A stretch of 64,000 nt of DNA from Sinimarinibacterium sp. NLF-5-8. Lineage in GTDB: Bacteria; Pseudomonadota; Gammaproteobacteria; Nevskiales; Nevskiaceae. Within the stretch, counting starts at the first letter, position 1; each line of letters starts with the position of its first letter. Both the position numbers and the translations under genes were made by a program. Below are positions 51,334 to 60,649 of the stretch, one piece after another. Below the pieces are notes generated by a model. It did no database searches. It was not told the origin of the DNA and saw only the letters and a program-made list of their open reading frames with translations. The DNA is taken from NCBI RefSeq assembly GCF_010092425.1, contig NZ_CP048030.1, forward strand, positions 1,437,501-1,501,500, written 5' to 3'.

Positions 51334-53907
51334 TCAGTCATGCGGCAGTTTCATGAAATAGCGGCACACCGCCGGCAGCACCAGAATGGCACCGATCATG
51401 TTGGCAAAAAATGCAAACGCCAGCAGCAGCCCCATGTCGGCCTGGAATTGCAGTCCCGACCACAGCCAGGTGGCAACCGATCCCGACAGCACCAGGCCAG
51501 TAAAGATCACCGGCTTTCCGGTCATTTTCAAGGTTTCAAAATAGGCATCGGCCAGACTCATGCCTTTTTTCACGAATTCCTCGATGGTGGCGTAGATGTA
51601 AATGCCATAGTCCACGCCAATGCCCACCGCCAGTGCCGCCACCGGCAAGGTGGCAACCTTCATGCCGATCCCCTTGATGGTCATCAGCGCACCGATCAGC
51701 GCCGAGACGATGTACAGCGGCATCAGGATCGACACCACACCGGCCACGGTTCTGAAGCTCAAGGCAATGAACAGCACCAGCACGGCGTAGACGTAATAAA
51801 CAATGGGCTTGTCTTTTTCGTGGACGATTTCATTGGATGCGGCCATCACCCCGCCCTGCGCGCTGGCCAGGGCAAAGTTGACCGGGCAGACCTGATCCAT
51901 GGCCTGCCATGCCGCCAGACGCTCATCGGCCGTCTTGCGCAGGGCCATGGTTTGCGGCTCGGCATCGACTTCGGCATCGGTCATCCCGCTGGCCTTGAGA
52001 TGGGCGCTGTGATTCTTCAGCAAGACCCGTGCCTCGCCCAGCGCGCGCCGCGCGGTGGTCTTGTCCTGGCAATAGGCCGGGGTGACTTCAGGGTTGCGCG
52101 CGTACCATGCCTGTGCATTTTCGGCATTGAAGGCTTGGGTCTTGCCGACCAGTCGCGCCAGCGTTTCCGCCTTGTGATCCCGGGTGAACAGCAGCACCGC
52201 CATCGCCGAGCAGTTGGGATCGAGCAGGCCCGATGAGGTGGGAATCGGCGTAATCGCCTGCACCATCACATATTGATTGCGCGGCAGCACCGCAAACTTG
52301 GGCGAGGCCTCGGAAAAAGCAGCGTTGACCTGACGCGCCGCCGACGGCAGCGACAGAATCGAGGCCACGCCGGGATCATTTTGCATGTGCCAGCCAAAAC
52401 GGTCGATCTGCTCCATCACGTCGTATTTGATGCAGGCTTCCGCATCGGTTTCGGCCACCACCTTGAGCAGATCGGTGCCGATGGTGAAGTTGTCGGTAAT
52501 GGCATTGGAGTCCTGGTTGTAGCGCGAATCGGGGCGCAGTTCCGGCACGCCCGCCTGCGAATCGCCATAGAGCATGCCCTGCCCTTTCCACACGGCCCAG
52601 CCATACAGCATGGACGCCGCGATGATGATGATCGCCGCCGGCGCCGGTCGGGTGATGATCGTCATCGCCCGGAACAGCGGATTGAACACTGCCTCGCGCG
52701 CCTGCTGCTTTTTGACAAAGCTGGCGACATTTTTAACTTCGGTGTAGGTCAGCCAGATCGGCATCAGCACCTTGTTGGTGATGATGATTGCAAACATGCC
52801 GTAGGCGGCATTGATGGCCATTTCGCGGATGATGTCGATCGGAATCAGCAAAATGGTCAAAAAGCCGATCAAATCGGTGATCAGCGCCGTGGTTCCGGGG
52901 ATGGCCAGCCGCCGAAAGGTTTCCAGCGAAGCGTCGTAGCTGTTCTTGCCGGTGGCCAGTTCGCTCACCCACGAGCTGGTGTATTGCACGCCGTGCGACA
53001 CCGACACCGACAGGATCAGAAACGGCACCAGGATCGCAAACGGATCCAGCCCGAAGCCGGTGCCGGCAAGCAGGCCAAACTCCCAGACCACGGCAATGAT
53101 GGCGCAGACCAGCGGCAGCACCGCGAGCTTGAGGCTGCCCAGATACAGGATCAGCAGCACAAACGTCAGCAGCAGCGCAACGAAGAAGAACATCACCACT
53201 TCATTGGCCGCGTCGGTGACATCGCCAATGACCTTGGCAAAGCCAACGATGTGAACATCGACCTGATCGTCGGCAAACTCGCCGCGAATCTTGGTTTCGA
53301 GCTGTTGCGCCACTTCGCGGTAATCAAGCCGCTTGCCGGTGACCGGATCGACTTCCATCAACTCGGCAAACACCATTGCGCCGCGCTGATCCTTGGACAC
53401 ATAGCGCCCGACATGCCCGCCTTTGCCGACGTTGCTGCGCACCAGGCTGAAATATTCTGCCGTGGGCTGATATTCGGCGGGGATGACGTTGCCGCCTGCA
53501 AAACCGCCCTCGACCACTTCAACGTAGCGCACGTCCGGGGTAAACAGCGAGGAAACGCGCGAGCGATCCACGCCCGGCAAAAAGAAAACCTCGTCGGTCA
53601 CTTGCTTGAGCTTGGATAAAAAGTGCTCGTTGTAGATATCGTGGCTTTTGTCCTTCTGGATCAACGCCACCAGCACCGTGTTGGCACCGCCAAAATCGTC
53701 CTCATATTGCTTGAGGACTTTCATGTACGGGTGATCCAGCGGAATGGACTTGTCAAAGCCCGCGTCAACATGGGTGCCCAGTGCAAACCAGGCAAATACT
53801 GCGGTCAGCAGTCCCAGCACCAGCAATACCGCGCGGCGCGGGCCATAAATGATCGGCTCGACGACAGCGAGAATGGCTTCTTGCGAAAACATGGATTTTT
53901 TGGCCAT
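51334..53907 (-). CDS. MMPL/RND-family transporter
   Basis: An 857-residue inner-membrane pump with the RND layout: helix 1 (about 25-45), a large periplasmic loop (50-230), five helices with LDPFAILVPFLILSVSVSHGVQ, a second periplasmic loop (430-660), and a final group of helices with LPVAALAVGIGVDYGIYIYA. The last matches the GxGxDY motif of proton-coupled MMPL proteins. Such pumps export lipids, sterol-like or other hydrophobic compounds. It is third-gene neighbour to DUF1302, DUF1329 and YCF48-like genes, a recurring set in proteobacteria. Confidence 0.92.
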   Translation of the reverse strand: MAKKSMFSQEAILAVVEPIIYGPRRAVLLVLGLLTAVFAWFALGTHVDAGFDKSIPLDHPYMKVLKQYEDDFGGANTVLVALIQKDKSHDIYNEHFLSKLKQVTDEVFFLPGVDRSRVSSLFTPDVRYVEVVEGGFAGGNVIPAEYQPTAEYFSLVRSNVGKGGHVGRYVSKDQRGAMVFAELMEVDPVTGKRLDYREVAQQLETKIRGEFADDQVDVHIVGFAKVIGDVTDAANEVVMFFFVALLLTFVLLILYLGSLKLAVLPLVCAIIAVVWEFGLLAGTGFGLDPFAILVPFLILSVSVSHGVQYTSSWVSELATGKNSYDASLETFRRLAIPGTTALITDLIGFLTILLIPIDIIREMAINAAYGMFAIIITNKVLMPIWLTYTEVKNVASFVKKQQAREAVFNPLFRAMTIITRPAPAAIIIIAASMLYGWAVWKGQGMLYGDSQAGVPELRPDSRYNQDSNAITDNFTIGTDLLKVVAETDAEACIKYDVMEQIDRFGWHMQNDPGVASILSLPSAARQVNAAFSEASPKFAVLPRNQYVMVQAITPIPTSSGLLDPNCSAMAVLLFTRDHKAETLARLVGKTQAFNAENAQAWYARNPEVTPAYCQDKTTARRALGEARVLLKNHSAHLKASGMTDAEVDAEPQTMALRKTADERLAAWQAMDQVCPVNFALASAQGGVMAASNEIVHEKDKPIVYYVYAVLVLFIALSFRTVAGVVSILMPLYIVSALIGALMTIKGIGMKVATLPVAALAVGIGVDYGIYIYATIEEFVKKGMSLADAYFETLKMTGKPVIFTGLVLSGSVATWLWSGLQFQADMGLLLAFAFFANMIGAILVLPAVCRYFMKLPHD

Positions 53908-53969
53908 GGTCGGGGGTTCCAGTCAGATCAACTCAAGATAAATCCGGCGCGCAGCGCCAGCGGCGCAAT

Positions 53970-54923
53970 TCAAGGCAGTGCGAGGGTCTGAATGCCGGCA
54001 TTGCCAACCGCCATCAATGCACCGCCGACGGCCAGCACCGACGACAACGGCGAACCCGCCGGGGTCTTGCGCTGATGCACGGCCTTGCCATCAATACGCA
54101 GCACGCTGCCATTGAGTCCAACCAGCACCGCCTGACCGTTGTCCAGACGGGTGCCGCCAAACATGGAATCCACCGTGCCGCTGTCCACTGCCTGCCACTG
54201 GCCGGCGGCAACATCATCGCTGACAAACACGTTGCCACGCAGACCAAAAATCAGCGCGCCATGAGCCCCGTGCGCGAGTACGCCAAACAGGGAGCTGTCA
54301 TACGGAGAATCCAGCACCTGCCAGCTCAGACCGTTGTCTGTGGAGCGCGCCAGCGTGCCGGTTTCACCGACGATCAGCAGGCTTTGATCAGCCAACCGGG
54401 CAATGGCATTGAAATGCCATTCTTCCTCGCTCATGGGGGTTTGCACTTCTGCCCACTGCTGCCCGCCATCCTCGGTCCGCAACATCAATCCGTAGGCGCC
54501 AATGGCAATGGCGTGCCGTGAATCCAGAGCCAGTACATCCAGCAGCGGCTTTTCAAGATCAGGATCAAAGTGCTGCTGCACCCAGCTCTGCCCACCATCT
54601 TGGCTGGCCAGAATCACGGCGTCATGCCCAACCGCCCAGCCATGCTGGCGATCGGCAAAACTCACTGCGGTCAGCGCCGCGCGCGTGGGCGTCGGCACCT
54701 GCTGCCACTGTTGTCCATCGGCGCTGATCAGCACCGCGCCGCGATCGCCCACCGCAACCGTGTTGTGACCCGCGCGGGCGATATCCAGCAGCAGATTCTG
54801 CGCCGTCGCCGGCATCATCTCGGCGGGCAGCGCCACCGGATCGCCCTGCGCCATGGCGACGCCGCCAAGACTCAGCAATCCGGCCACCATGCCCATCCAC
54901 CGCCCACAACTTATTGGGTTCAT
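53970..54923 (-). CDS. YCF48-related propeller protein (periplasmic)
   Basis: A 317-residue secreted protein. Its signal peptide (MNPISCGRWMGMVAGLLSLGGVAMA) is followed by BNR/YCF48-type propeller repeats: AVGDRGAVLISADGQQW, SFADRQHGWAVGHDAVIL, DGGQSWVQQHFD, AIGAYGLMLRTEDGGQQW and VGETGTLARSTDNGLSW. YCF48 proteins help assemble photosystem II in phototrophs; in heterotrophs they occur with MMPL pumps, role unknown. A strong AGGAGGGG site fixes ATG 54923. It lies between DUF1329 and MMPL genes. Confidence 0.87.
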   Translation of the reverse strand: MNPISCGRWMGMVAGLLSLGGVAMAQGDPVALPAEMMPATAQNLLLDIARAGHNTVAVGDRGAVLISADGQQWQQVPTPTRAALTAVSFADRQHGWAVGHDAVILASQDGGQSWVQQHFDPDLEKPLLDVLALDSRHAIAIGAYGLMLRTEDGGQQWAEVQTPMSEEEWHFNAIARLADQSLLIVGETGTLARSTDNGLSWQVLDSPYDSSLFGVLAHGAHGALIFGLRGNVFVSDDVAAGQWQAVDSGTVDSMFGGTRLDNGQAVLVGLNGSVLRIDGKAVHQRKTPAGSPLSSVLAVGGALMAVGNAGIQTLALP

Positions 54924-55005
54924 CTGCCCCTCCTGCACTCTTTTTGTGCCGCGCCGCGCGCGACCGATTGAATCTGTTTGCGGCACCCGCCGCCCCAGGC
55001 GCGCT

Positions 55006-56367
55006 TTACTTGTCCAGCCTGCGCGCGACCTTGCCATATTCAAAATCTTCTGCACGCAGTGCCTCAAGTGATATTTCGTTGGCTTGGTTGTTGAGCGACT
55101 GCACAAGGTAACGCTGATGCTCAAGATCGTACACCGCGTGCGCCACCACAAACTCGTACCCCAGATCGTAAGCCATCACCGAGTGCAACTCCTGCATCTG
55201 AATCAGCGTTCCGCGCGCGTCATACACATCGACGACGCGAATCTGCCAGCCATCCTCATCCACATAGAATCGCCGCCGCTTGTAGCGATGTGCCACCCCC
55301 GCGCGCAAGACGGCCTCGACCACCCACACCCGACGCCGCTCGTAACGCAGATGCTCGGGGTTGAGATGATGCTTGCCGAGAAGATCGGCATACCCCAGGG
55401 CGCTGCTGTGCAGGCGATAGCTGTTGGCGGGCACCAGCAACTCCTGACGACCCAGTAATCTGAAATCGTACCGCTCCAGGGGGCCGCTGAAGCCGTCAAT
55501 CTGGTCGATGGTGAGAATCCCGTCGCTGCCGGGGACGATGGCGTCATGTGCCAATGCCGGCGCCTTGCGCAGAAAAGGCTGGCCACTGCTGCGCTGCCAG
55601 GCGCGCCGTGGCTGCGCCAGCGCATCACGACTGTCGTGTATCAGCAGAACCGTGCCATCCAAGCGTGGCGGTTCGGTAAAGACCTGCAAGGTATAGCGCA
55701 GCATCGGGACACCTGGCTGACCGGCTTGTGCATAAGGCTGCAAGGTGTCGATCCGGCTCACGGTCTGACTGAAATCACCGGTTGGCGCAACCACAAACTG
55801 ATGGTCCTGCACCCGCAGTCCGGCAGGCCGATAGCGCGCCTTGTGATTCCAGATGACCTCCGCCCCATTTTCCGGAATGGGAAACGGCACGCCCTGTTCT
55901 GCATCGGCCAGCACCTCGCCGTTGGCTTGCAACTGCGCGCGCATGGCATTGCGGCGGATCGCCTGCAAAACCGGCGCAGGGTTTGTATAGCTGCGCCGGG
56001 TGGCATAAACCGGCATCACCTGGCTGGCCGGAAACTGCGCCAGCAACGCGCGCTGGCCGGGGCTGAGCCAGGCTTCGAACGCATCGGCGCGATCGGCGGT
56101 GACCAGCGTCTCGGGCCGATCTTCGGCAAAGGGATTGCAGTAGCGCGCGCCAAGCCCGCCATAGCAGGCCGGCGCCTGGGTCAGCCCGCCCTGCCATGCC
56201 GGAATGCTGCCGTCGGCATTGCCCGCGCGCTGTGCGCCAAAAGGCGTCAGCTCGGCATCCAGCCGACCGGCCTGTTCAGGATCGGCCGCAGAGGCAAGCC
56301 ATGGCGCCGTCGCCAGCAGCACCAGTGCCAGCCATCCGGATCGGCTACGACGATGACAATGCGCCAT
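55006..56367 (-). CDS. DUF1329 family protein (LolA/LolB-like fold)
   Basis: A 453-residue secreted protein with signal peptide ending APWLASAAD. Characteristic DUF1329 features are LDAELTPFGAQRAGNADGSIPAW near the start, the block VIWNHKARYRPAG, and the aromatic C-terminal region RRFYVDEDGWQIRVVDVYD. The family is often labelled as outer-membrane lipoprotein-sorting-like, since its fold recalls LolA/LolB; a role in lipid transfer through the periplasm is plausible but unproven. ATG 56367 begins 11 bp after the DUF1302 stop. Confidence 0.88.
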   Translation of the reverse strand: MAHCHRRSRSGWLALVLLATAPWLASAADPEQAGRLDAELTPFGAQRAGNADGSIPAWQGGLTQAPACYGGLGARYCNPFAEDRPETLVTADRADAFEAWLSPGQRALLAQFPASQVMPVYATRRSYTNPAPVLQAIRRNAMRAQLQANGEVLADAEQGVPFPIPENGAEVIWNHKARYRPAGLRVQDHQFVVAPTGDFSQTVSRIDTLQPYAQAGQPGVPMLRYTLQVFTEPPRLDGTVLLIHDSRDALAQPRRAWQRSSGQPFLRKAPALAHDAIVPGSDGILTIDQIDGFSGPLERYDFRLLGRQELLVPANSYRLHSSALGYADLLGKHHLNPEHLRYERRRVWVVEAVLRAGVAHRYKRRRFYVDEDGWQIRVVDVYDARGTLIQMQELHSVMAYDLGYEFVVAHAVYDLEHQRYLVQSLNNQANEISLEALRAEDFEYGKVARRLDK

Positions 56368-56378
56368 GGACCGCGTTC

Positions 56379-58712
56379 TCAAAATTGATAGCCAACATAT
56401 ACCAGCAAGTTATCGCGGTCGCGGTTCTGATCGCGATGCGCGCCACCGGTAAACCAGGTGTAGCGAATCTCGCCCGTGTACCGGGACAGATAATCCCAGC
56501 GAATCCCGGACAGAATCTGCTTGCGTCCTTCGACAAAGTTTTGTCCCAGACCGGGGGCAGTGCCTTTGACGTCATGGAACAACGCGTTGAGAAACTCCAG
56601 ATTGATGCCCAGGAAGGCATTGTCGTAGCGGGTCAGCGTCACCAGCCGATAGCCATATGAAAGATCCGTGCCGAATCCGCGCAGATCGACATGGGCAACC
56701 GGATTCTGGCGCAGGCTTTCGATCCCGCGATTGCTGGTGACATCGCTGGGGTCGATCCTCACATCAATCGGGTTGATCCCCAGACTGCCGTCGGCGCCGC
56801 CGGAAATATGGGTATCGGTTCCGGCGCCATTGAACTGCAACTGATCCAGTCCCGGCATGTCGATGACATGCGTCATCCCCAGCTCCAGCAACAGGGTGAT
56901 CTGGCTGGCGTTGAACAGGTTGTCGCCACCAATGGTCTTGAGAAACGTGGTGCCGAGCTGGCCGATTTTCATCCGCTCATAACCGCGGATGTAATCACCG
57001 GGCTGAATCTCGACCCCGCGATATTGCGAGATGAAATCCGGCACTGCGGTACGCCGCCCCGGCAGCGTGGCAATCGGCTCCAGGCTGAAATCATCGGCCG
57101 GAAACGCCGGCTGCAATGCGGCAAATACAATATCGGTGGTGTGTATCTGGATCGGCAGGTTGCTGCGAAACGCATATTCACCCGACCAGGCAACATCCCC
57201 CAGTGTGGTGTTGAAAGAAGCGCCGAACAGGTGGATGTCCTCAGGGTATTCGACAAACAACCGCATGCTGTCGAGCGGCAAGCCTTCGCGTCCGGCAGGG
57301 CTGAAGTTGCCTGCGCCCAGGGCCGCGGTCAGGTTGGTCAGCGGCACTTCGCATTCAGCCACAACCTTGGCAACGTTACCCACCAGCCCGGTGACCTGTC
57401 CCAACGGCCCGAGCAACCCGCCCACCGCATCGAGCAGGCCACCAACACCCCCCACCAGCGTGCCTCCGCGCCCCAGGCAGGTGGCATCTGCCGCATACGC
57501 AGAGACGCTGGGAACGCGGCTGTGGTAGTTGGCGTAATACACGCCAACCTCGGTCCCGTTATTCAGGTTTTCAAAGAAGTAGCGCAATGCCGCACCGTAC
57601 TGGCCGCCATTGGACGGCGCGCGCTCGATCGCCAGGTCGCGCTGGGCGGTACGGCTGGACGTGGAGCCGAGAATGGCTGCCGGATCATCCGGGTTCTGAT
57701 ACGGCTGATAAATGCCAGTGGGATCATCCGGAACCTTGCCAAATGCCAGCATCGCATAGGTTCCACCGGCACCGACCGTGTCCGACGACGAAAAGAAGCT
57801 GCCGACCGGATCGGCGATGATCGGTTTCCATTCGTACTGATAGAACAACTCCAGGCCAGCGCCCTCGAAAATATCGATATCGAGCTTGACCATGCCCTGC
57901 GGCTGAAAGACTTCCTTGAGATCAGACCCCGGAAAACGCAGTAGCACCTGATTCGGCGCATTGATGCTGTTGATGCTGTTCAGCGCCAAAAACCCGCTCT
58001 CGCCCCAGTTCAACACCTGATTGCCGACCTTGACGGCGAGCTGACGATCACCGATTTCGAATGTGCGGCTGATGAAATAATCAAGAAACTGAAAGTCATT
58101 GCCATTTTGATTGCGCCCGGCGCGCGCGTAATCGACCCGCGCAGGCTGAAACGTGGTGTCGGGCCGTGTTTCTTCGAAGTTGTTGTAAACGTTATCGAAA
58201 AAATAAAGCGCGCGGGCAAAGAAGTTGAAGCCGAACAGTTCGAGGTTGATATCGGAGGTGAGCTTGCCGGTGGCCTGCACCAGATCGTGGCGATCGAAGT
58301 TGAGATTGCCGTTGTCGCCGTTGGGGTTGAACGACCCCGGCGCGGCGACAAAAAAGCGGTTGGCATCGGCAAACTGGCCACTGGCGTCATCTTCAGCGGG
58401 GTTGCAGGTATTGCCGCTGAAGATATTGCCGTTGTTGCTGCCGTCGGCGTTGCGCGGATTGGCGCCCGCGTCCGGCGTCCCGCTCAGCCGACTGATACAC
58501 AGCCCCGGTGTCAGGCTCGACTTGCCGATCAGCGTGTCGTCGCGCCTCTGCATCCGCCACGTCGCCCCGATGGTGACGAGGTTGTCGATGCGAACCGGCA
58601 CCTCTCCAATCTCAAACGAAAACCCAAAGCTGCTGCCGGATTGCCCCAACATCGCAGCCGCTGCCGCGCCCCATGCCAAACGACGCAGTGTCCCACTGTA
58701 TTGCCAACCCAT
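56379..58712 (-). CDS. DUF1302 family outer-membrane protein (paralogue 2, with Gly/Leu-rich insert)
   Basis: A 777-residue secreted protein and first gene of the eight-gene operon. After the signal peptide come LVTIGATWRMQRRDD, FDRHDLVQATGKLTSDI and the DUF1302 signature VKVGNQVLNWGESGF, with beta-barrel-like alternation to the terminal VYVGYQF. It is about 170 residues longer than the paralogue at 24026-25846. The extra length includes a Gly/Leu/Val-rich segment near residue 405 (VGGVGGLLDAVGGLLGPLG), which could insert into a membrane or bind lipid. GAGGGGG precedes ATG. Two palindromes lie upstream. Confidence 0.9.
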   Translation of the reverse strand: MGWQYSGTLRRLAWGAAAAAMLGQSGSSFGFSFEIGEVPVRIDNLVTIGATWRMQRRDDTLIGKSSLTPGLCISRLSGTPDAGANPRNADGSNNGNIFSGNTCNPAEDDASGQFADANRFFVAAPGSFNPNGDNGNLNFDRHDLVQATGKLTSDINLELFGFNFFARALYFFDNVYNNFEETRPDTTFQPARVDYARAGRNQNGNDFQFLDYFISRTFEIGDRQLAVKVGNQVLNWGESGFLALNSINSINAPNQVLLRFPGSDLKEVFQPQGMVKLDIDIFEGAGLELFYQYEWKPIIADPVGSFFSSSDTVGAGGTYAMLAFGKVPDDPTGIYQPYQNPDDPAAILGSTSSRTAQRDLAIERAPSNGGQYGAALRYFFENLNNGTEVGVYYANYHSRVPSVSAYAADATCLGRGGTLVGGVGGLLDAVGGLLGPLGQVTGLVGNVAKVVAECEVPLTNLTAALGAGNFSPAGREGLPLDSMRLFVEYPEDIHLFGASFNTTLGDVAWSGEYAFRSNLPIQIHTTDIVFAALQPAFPADDFSLEPIATLPGRRTAVPDFISQYRGVEIQPGDYIRGYERMKIGQLGTTFLKTIGGDNLFNASQITLLLELGMTHVIDMPGLDQLQFNGAGTDTHISGGADGSLGINPIDVRIDPSDVTSNRGIESLRQNPVAHVDLRGFGTDLSYGYRLVTLTRYDNAFLGINLEFLNALFHDVKGTAPGLGQNFVEGRKQILSGIRWDYLSRYTGEIRYTWFTGGAHRDQNRDRDNLLVYVGYQF

Positions 58713-58788
58713 TTGTGCCCCCTCGCCCGCGCGCCATTACGACGCTCAATGGTGTTTTTACAAAAACGCTTAAAAAATACTTTAAATA

Positions 58789-58829
58789 TGTGCAACCATC
58801 ATGTTGCACAAAACCGTGACCATGGTCAC
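58789..58829. promoter_or_regulatory. Two adjacent palindromes upstream of the DUF1302 operon
   Basis: TGTGCAAC (58789-58796) and GTTGCACA (58803-58810) form an interrupted palindrome with spacer CATCAT. Six bases on, GTGACCATGGTCAC (58816-58829) is a perfect 14-bp palindrome. They lie 77-117 bp before the DUF1302 ATG. A possible minus-strand promoter (TTGTGC then TATTTA, 17 bp apart) overlaps the first. They look like operators for a dimeric repressor or activator; the regulator is not in the window. Confidence 0.55.
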
Positions 58830-58842
58830 AGATGAACCACGC

Positions 58843-59598
58843 TCAGGCAACGTCCGGACGGATCCAGATCAGCGATACCATGCGGCCACTGACCCCATCA
58901 CGTCGATGGGAAAACCAGCTCAGCGGATCACTGAATGTGCATGCATTGCCGCCATAAACGCGGGTAAGCCCTTGTGCAGACAGGCGCCGCCGCGCCAGCG
59001 CGTAAAGATCGGCCTGCCAGCGATCCGCTCGCCCCGGCACAAAACATGCTTGCGCCTGCGGATCGGCTTGCAGCAAGCGCGCGCGCACTTCACCGCCCAC
59101 TTCAAAGGCATTTGCGCTGATCGCAGCGCCCAGCCAGGCCATGAATCGCACAGGCGGCAACGGCAACGCTGCAAGCGCCGATTCGATCACCCCATCCGCC
59201 AACCCGCGCCAGCCGGCGTGGATGGCGGCAACCACAGCACCATCGTCGCTGCACAGCAGGATCGGCAGACAGTCCGCAGTCATGATCGCGCACACCACGC
59301 CCGGCTGGCTGCTCCACAACGCGTCGGCGCGCGCGCCAGGCGCCGCCTGCGGCGCGCGCACGATATGCGTGCCATGCACCTGCGTCAACCAGTGCGGGGC
59401 TCCCGGCAATGCCAGCGCCGTGCGCAGGCGATGCCGGTTTTCGCGCACCGCCTCGGCATCGTCACCCACATGATCACCGAGGTTGAGCGAGGCGTAGACG
59501 CCTCGGCTGACCCCGCCACTGCGCCGGGTTTGCAATGCGCAGACCTGCGTTGGCGCCGGCCAGTCGGCAAAAAGTGGGGCAATGACGGTCGGATTCAC
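58843..59598 (-). CDS. pgeF: Peptidoglycan editing factor PgeF (YfiH/laccase domain)
   Basis: A 251-residue protein of the DUF152/multi-copper polyphenol oxidoreductase-like family. In E. coli it removes wrongly incorporated amino acids from UDP-MurNAc precursors. Motifs with the metal ligands are LTQVHGTHIV, ADCLPILLC and AAIHAGWRGLADGV, and GGNACTFSDPLSWFSHRRDG ends the domain. It starts with GTG, overlapping the rluD stop by 4 bp (GTGA); rluD-pgeF pairing is common in proteobacteria. Confidence 0.92.
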   Translation of the reverse strand: MNPTVIAPLFADWPAPTQVCALQTRRSGGVSRGVYASLNLGDHVGDDAEAVRENRHRLRTALALPGAPHWLTQVHGTHIVRAPQAAPGARADALWSSQPGVVCAIMTADCLPILLCSDDGAVVAAIHAGWRGLADGVIESALAALPLPPVRFMAWLGAAISANAFEVGGEVRARLLQADPQAQACFVPGRADRWQADLYALARRRLSAQGLTRVYGGNACTFSDPLSWFSHRRDGVSGRMVSLIWIRPDVA

Positions 59599-60581
59599 GC
59601 CACCGCCGCATGAATGCGCAGCAGTGCATACAGCCGCTGCATGTCTTCGGGCGCCTCACACAGCCAGCTCATCGGCTTGCCGCTGCGGGGATGGTTCAGC
59701 CCCAGCTCGCGCGCATGCAAGGCCTGGCGACCGAGCGCGCGCAATGCCGCCTGAAGTTCGGCATCCAGTCCCGCACAGCGCAGTGCCGCGCCATACAGTG
59801 GATCGCCCACGATCGGGTTGCGCTGATGCGACAGATGGACGCGGATCTGGTGGGTGCGGCCGGTTTCGAGCAAAACGCGCAGGCGGGTGAACTGGCGAAA
59901 GCGCTCCCCGATCCGGTAATGGGTAATGGCCGGGCGTCCATTGTGTTCAACCACCGCCATGCGCAGGCGGTCGCGCGGGTGGCGGCCAATCGGCAGGTCG
60001 ATGCTCGCGCCGCTGATCAATTCGCCCTGCACCAGCGCCTCATATTCACGGCGAACCTGATGGTGCTGGATCGCTGCAGCCAACTGCGCATGAGCCTTGA
60101 GATTGAGCGCCACCACCAGCAACCCGGACGTGTCTTTATCGAGCCGATGAACGATGCCCGCGCGCGGCACCGTGGCGGTTTGCGGGTAATGGTGCAGCAG
60201 CGCATTCTGCAACGTCCCATCATGCTGTCCGGCGCCGGGATGCACCGTCAATCCGGCAGGCTTGTTGATGATGGCGATGTCGCGATCGGCAAACACCACG
60301 TCAATCGGCAGATTCTGAGCCGTCACCCCGGTGACGGCATCGTCGGCAGGCTCGGCGGCCAGGGTCAGTACAGCGCCCGCCGTCACCGCAAAGCGCAGGC
60401 GGGTGACGACCTCGCCATCGACCTGAACCCGTCCGGCCTCGATCCAGGTTTGCAGGCGCGCGCGCGAATAGTCTGCAAACAAACGTCCGCACACGGCGTC
60501 CAGGCGGCGCTCATCCTGATCCTCGGGAACTTCTGCCTGAAGAATGAGATCTTCACTTTCGTCCAGAGTCATGGAATTCAT
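59595..60581 (-). CDS. rluD: 23S rRNA pseudouridine(1911/1915/1917) synthase RluD
   Basis: A 328-residue pseudouridine synthase acting on helix 69 of 23S rRNA. It has an N-terminal S4 domain (RRLDAVCGRLFADYSRARLQTW) and the RluA-type catalytic motif IVHRLDKDTSGLLVVA, with the catalytic Asp. The downstream GRTHQIRVHLSHQRNPIVGD block is also present. Length is typical of RluD. It is divergent from bamD with 68 bp between the two start codons, the arrangement found in many gammaproteobacteria. Confidence 0.95.
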   Translation of the reverse strand: MNSMTLDESEDLILQAEVPEDQDERRLDAVCGRLFADYSRARLQTWIEAGRVQVDGEVVTRLRFAVTAGAVLTLAAEPADDAVTGVTAQNLPIDVVFADRDIAIINKPAGLTVHPGAGQHDGTLQNALLHHYPQTATVPRAGIVHRLDKDTSGLLVVALNLKAHAQLAAAIQHHQVRREYEALVQGELISGASIDLPIGRHPRDRLRMAVVEHNGRPAITHYRIGERFRQFTRLRVLLETGRTHQIRVHLSHQRNPIVGDPLYGAALRCAGLDAELQAALRALGRQALHARELGLNHPRSGKPMSWLCEAPEDMQRLYALLRIHAAVA

Positions 60582-60649
60582 CGGCTATACTCCAGCGCTC
60601 TTTGGGTTTCGTACCTATGGGAACTCGTTTCCACAACCATCCTCGTTCA

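Noticed and set aside
52273-53619. A 448-codon frame antisense to the MMPL pump gene
   Set aside because: His/Gln/Arg-rich low-complexity translation typical of a shadow frame; the MMPL protein on the other strand is unambiguous.
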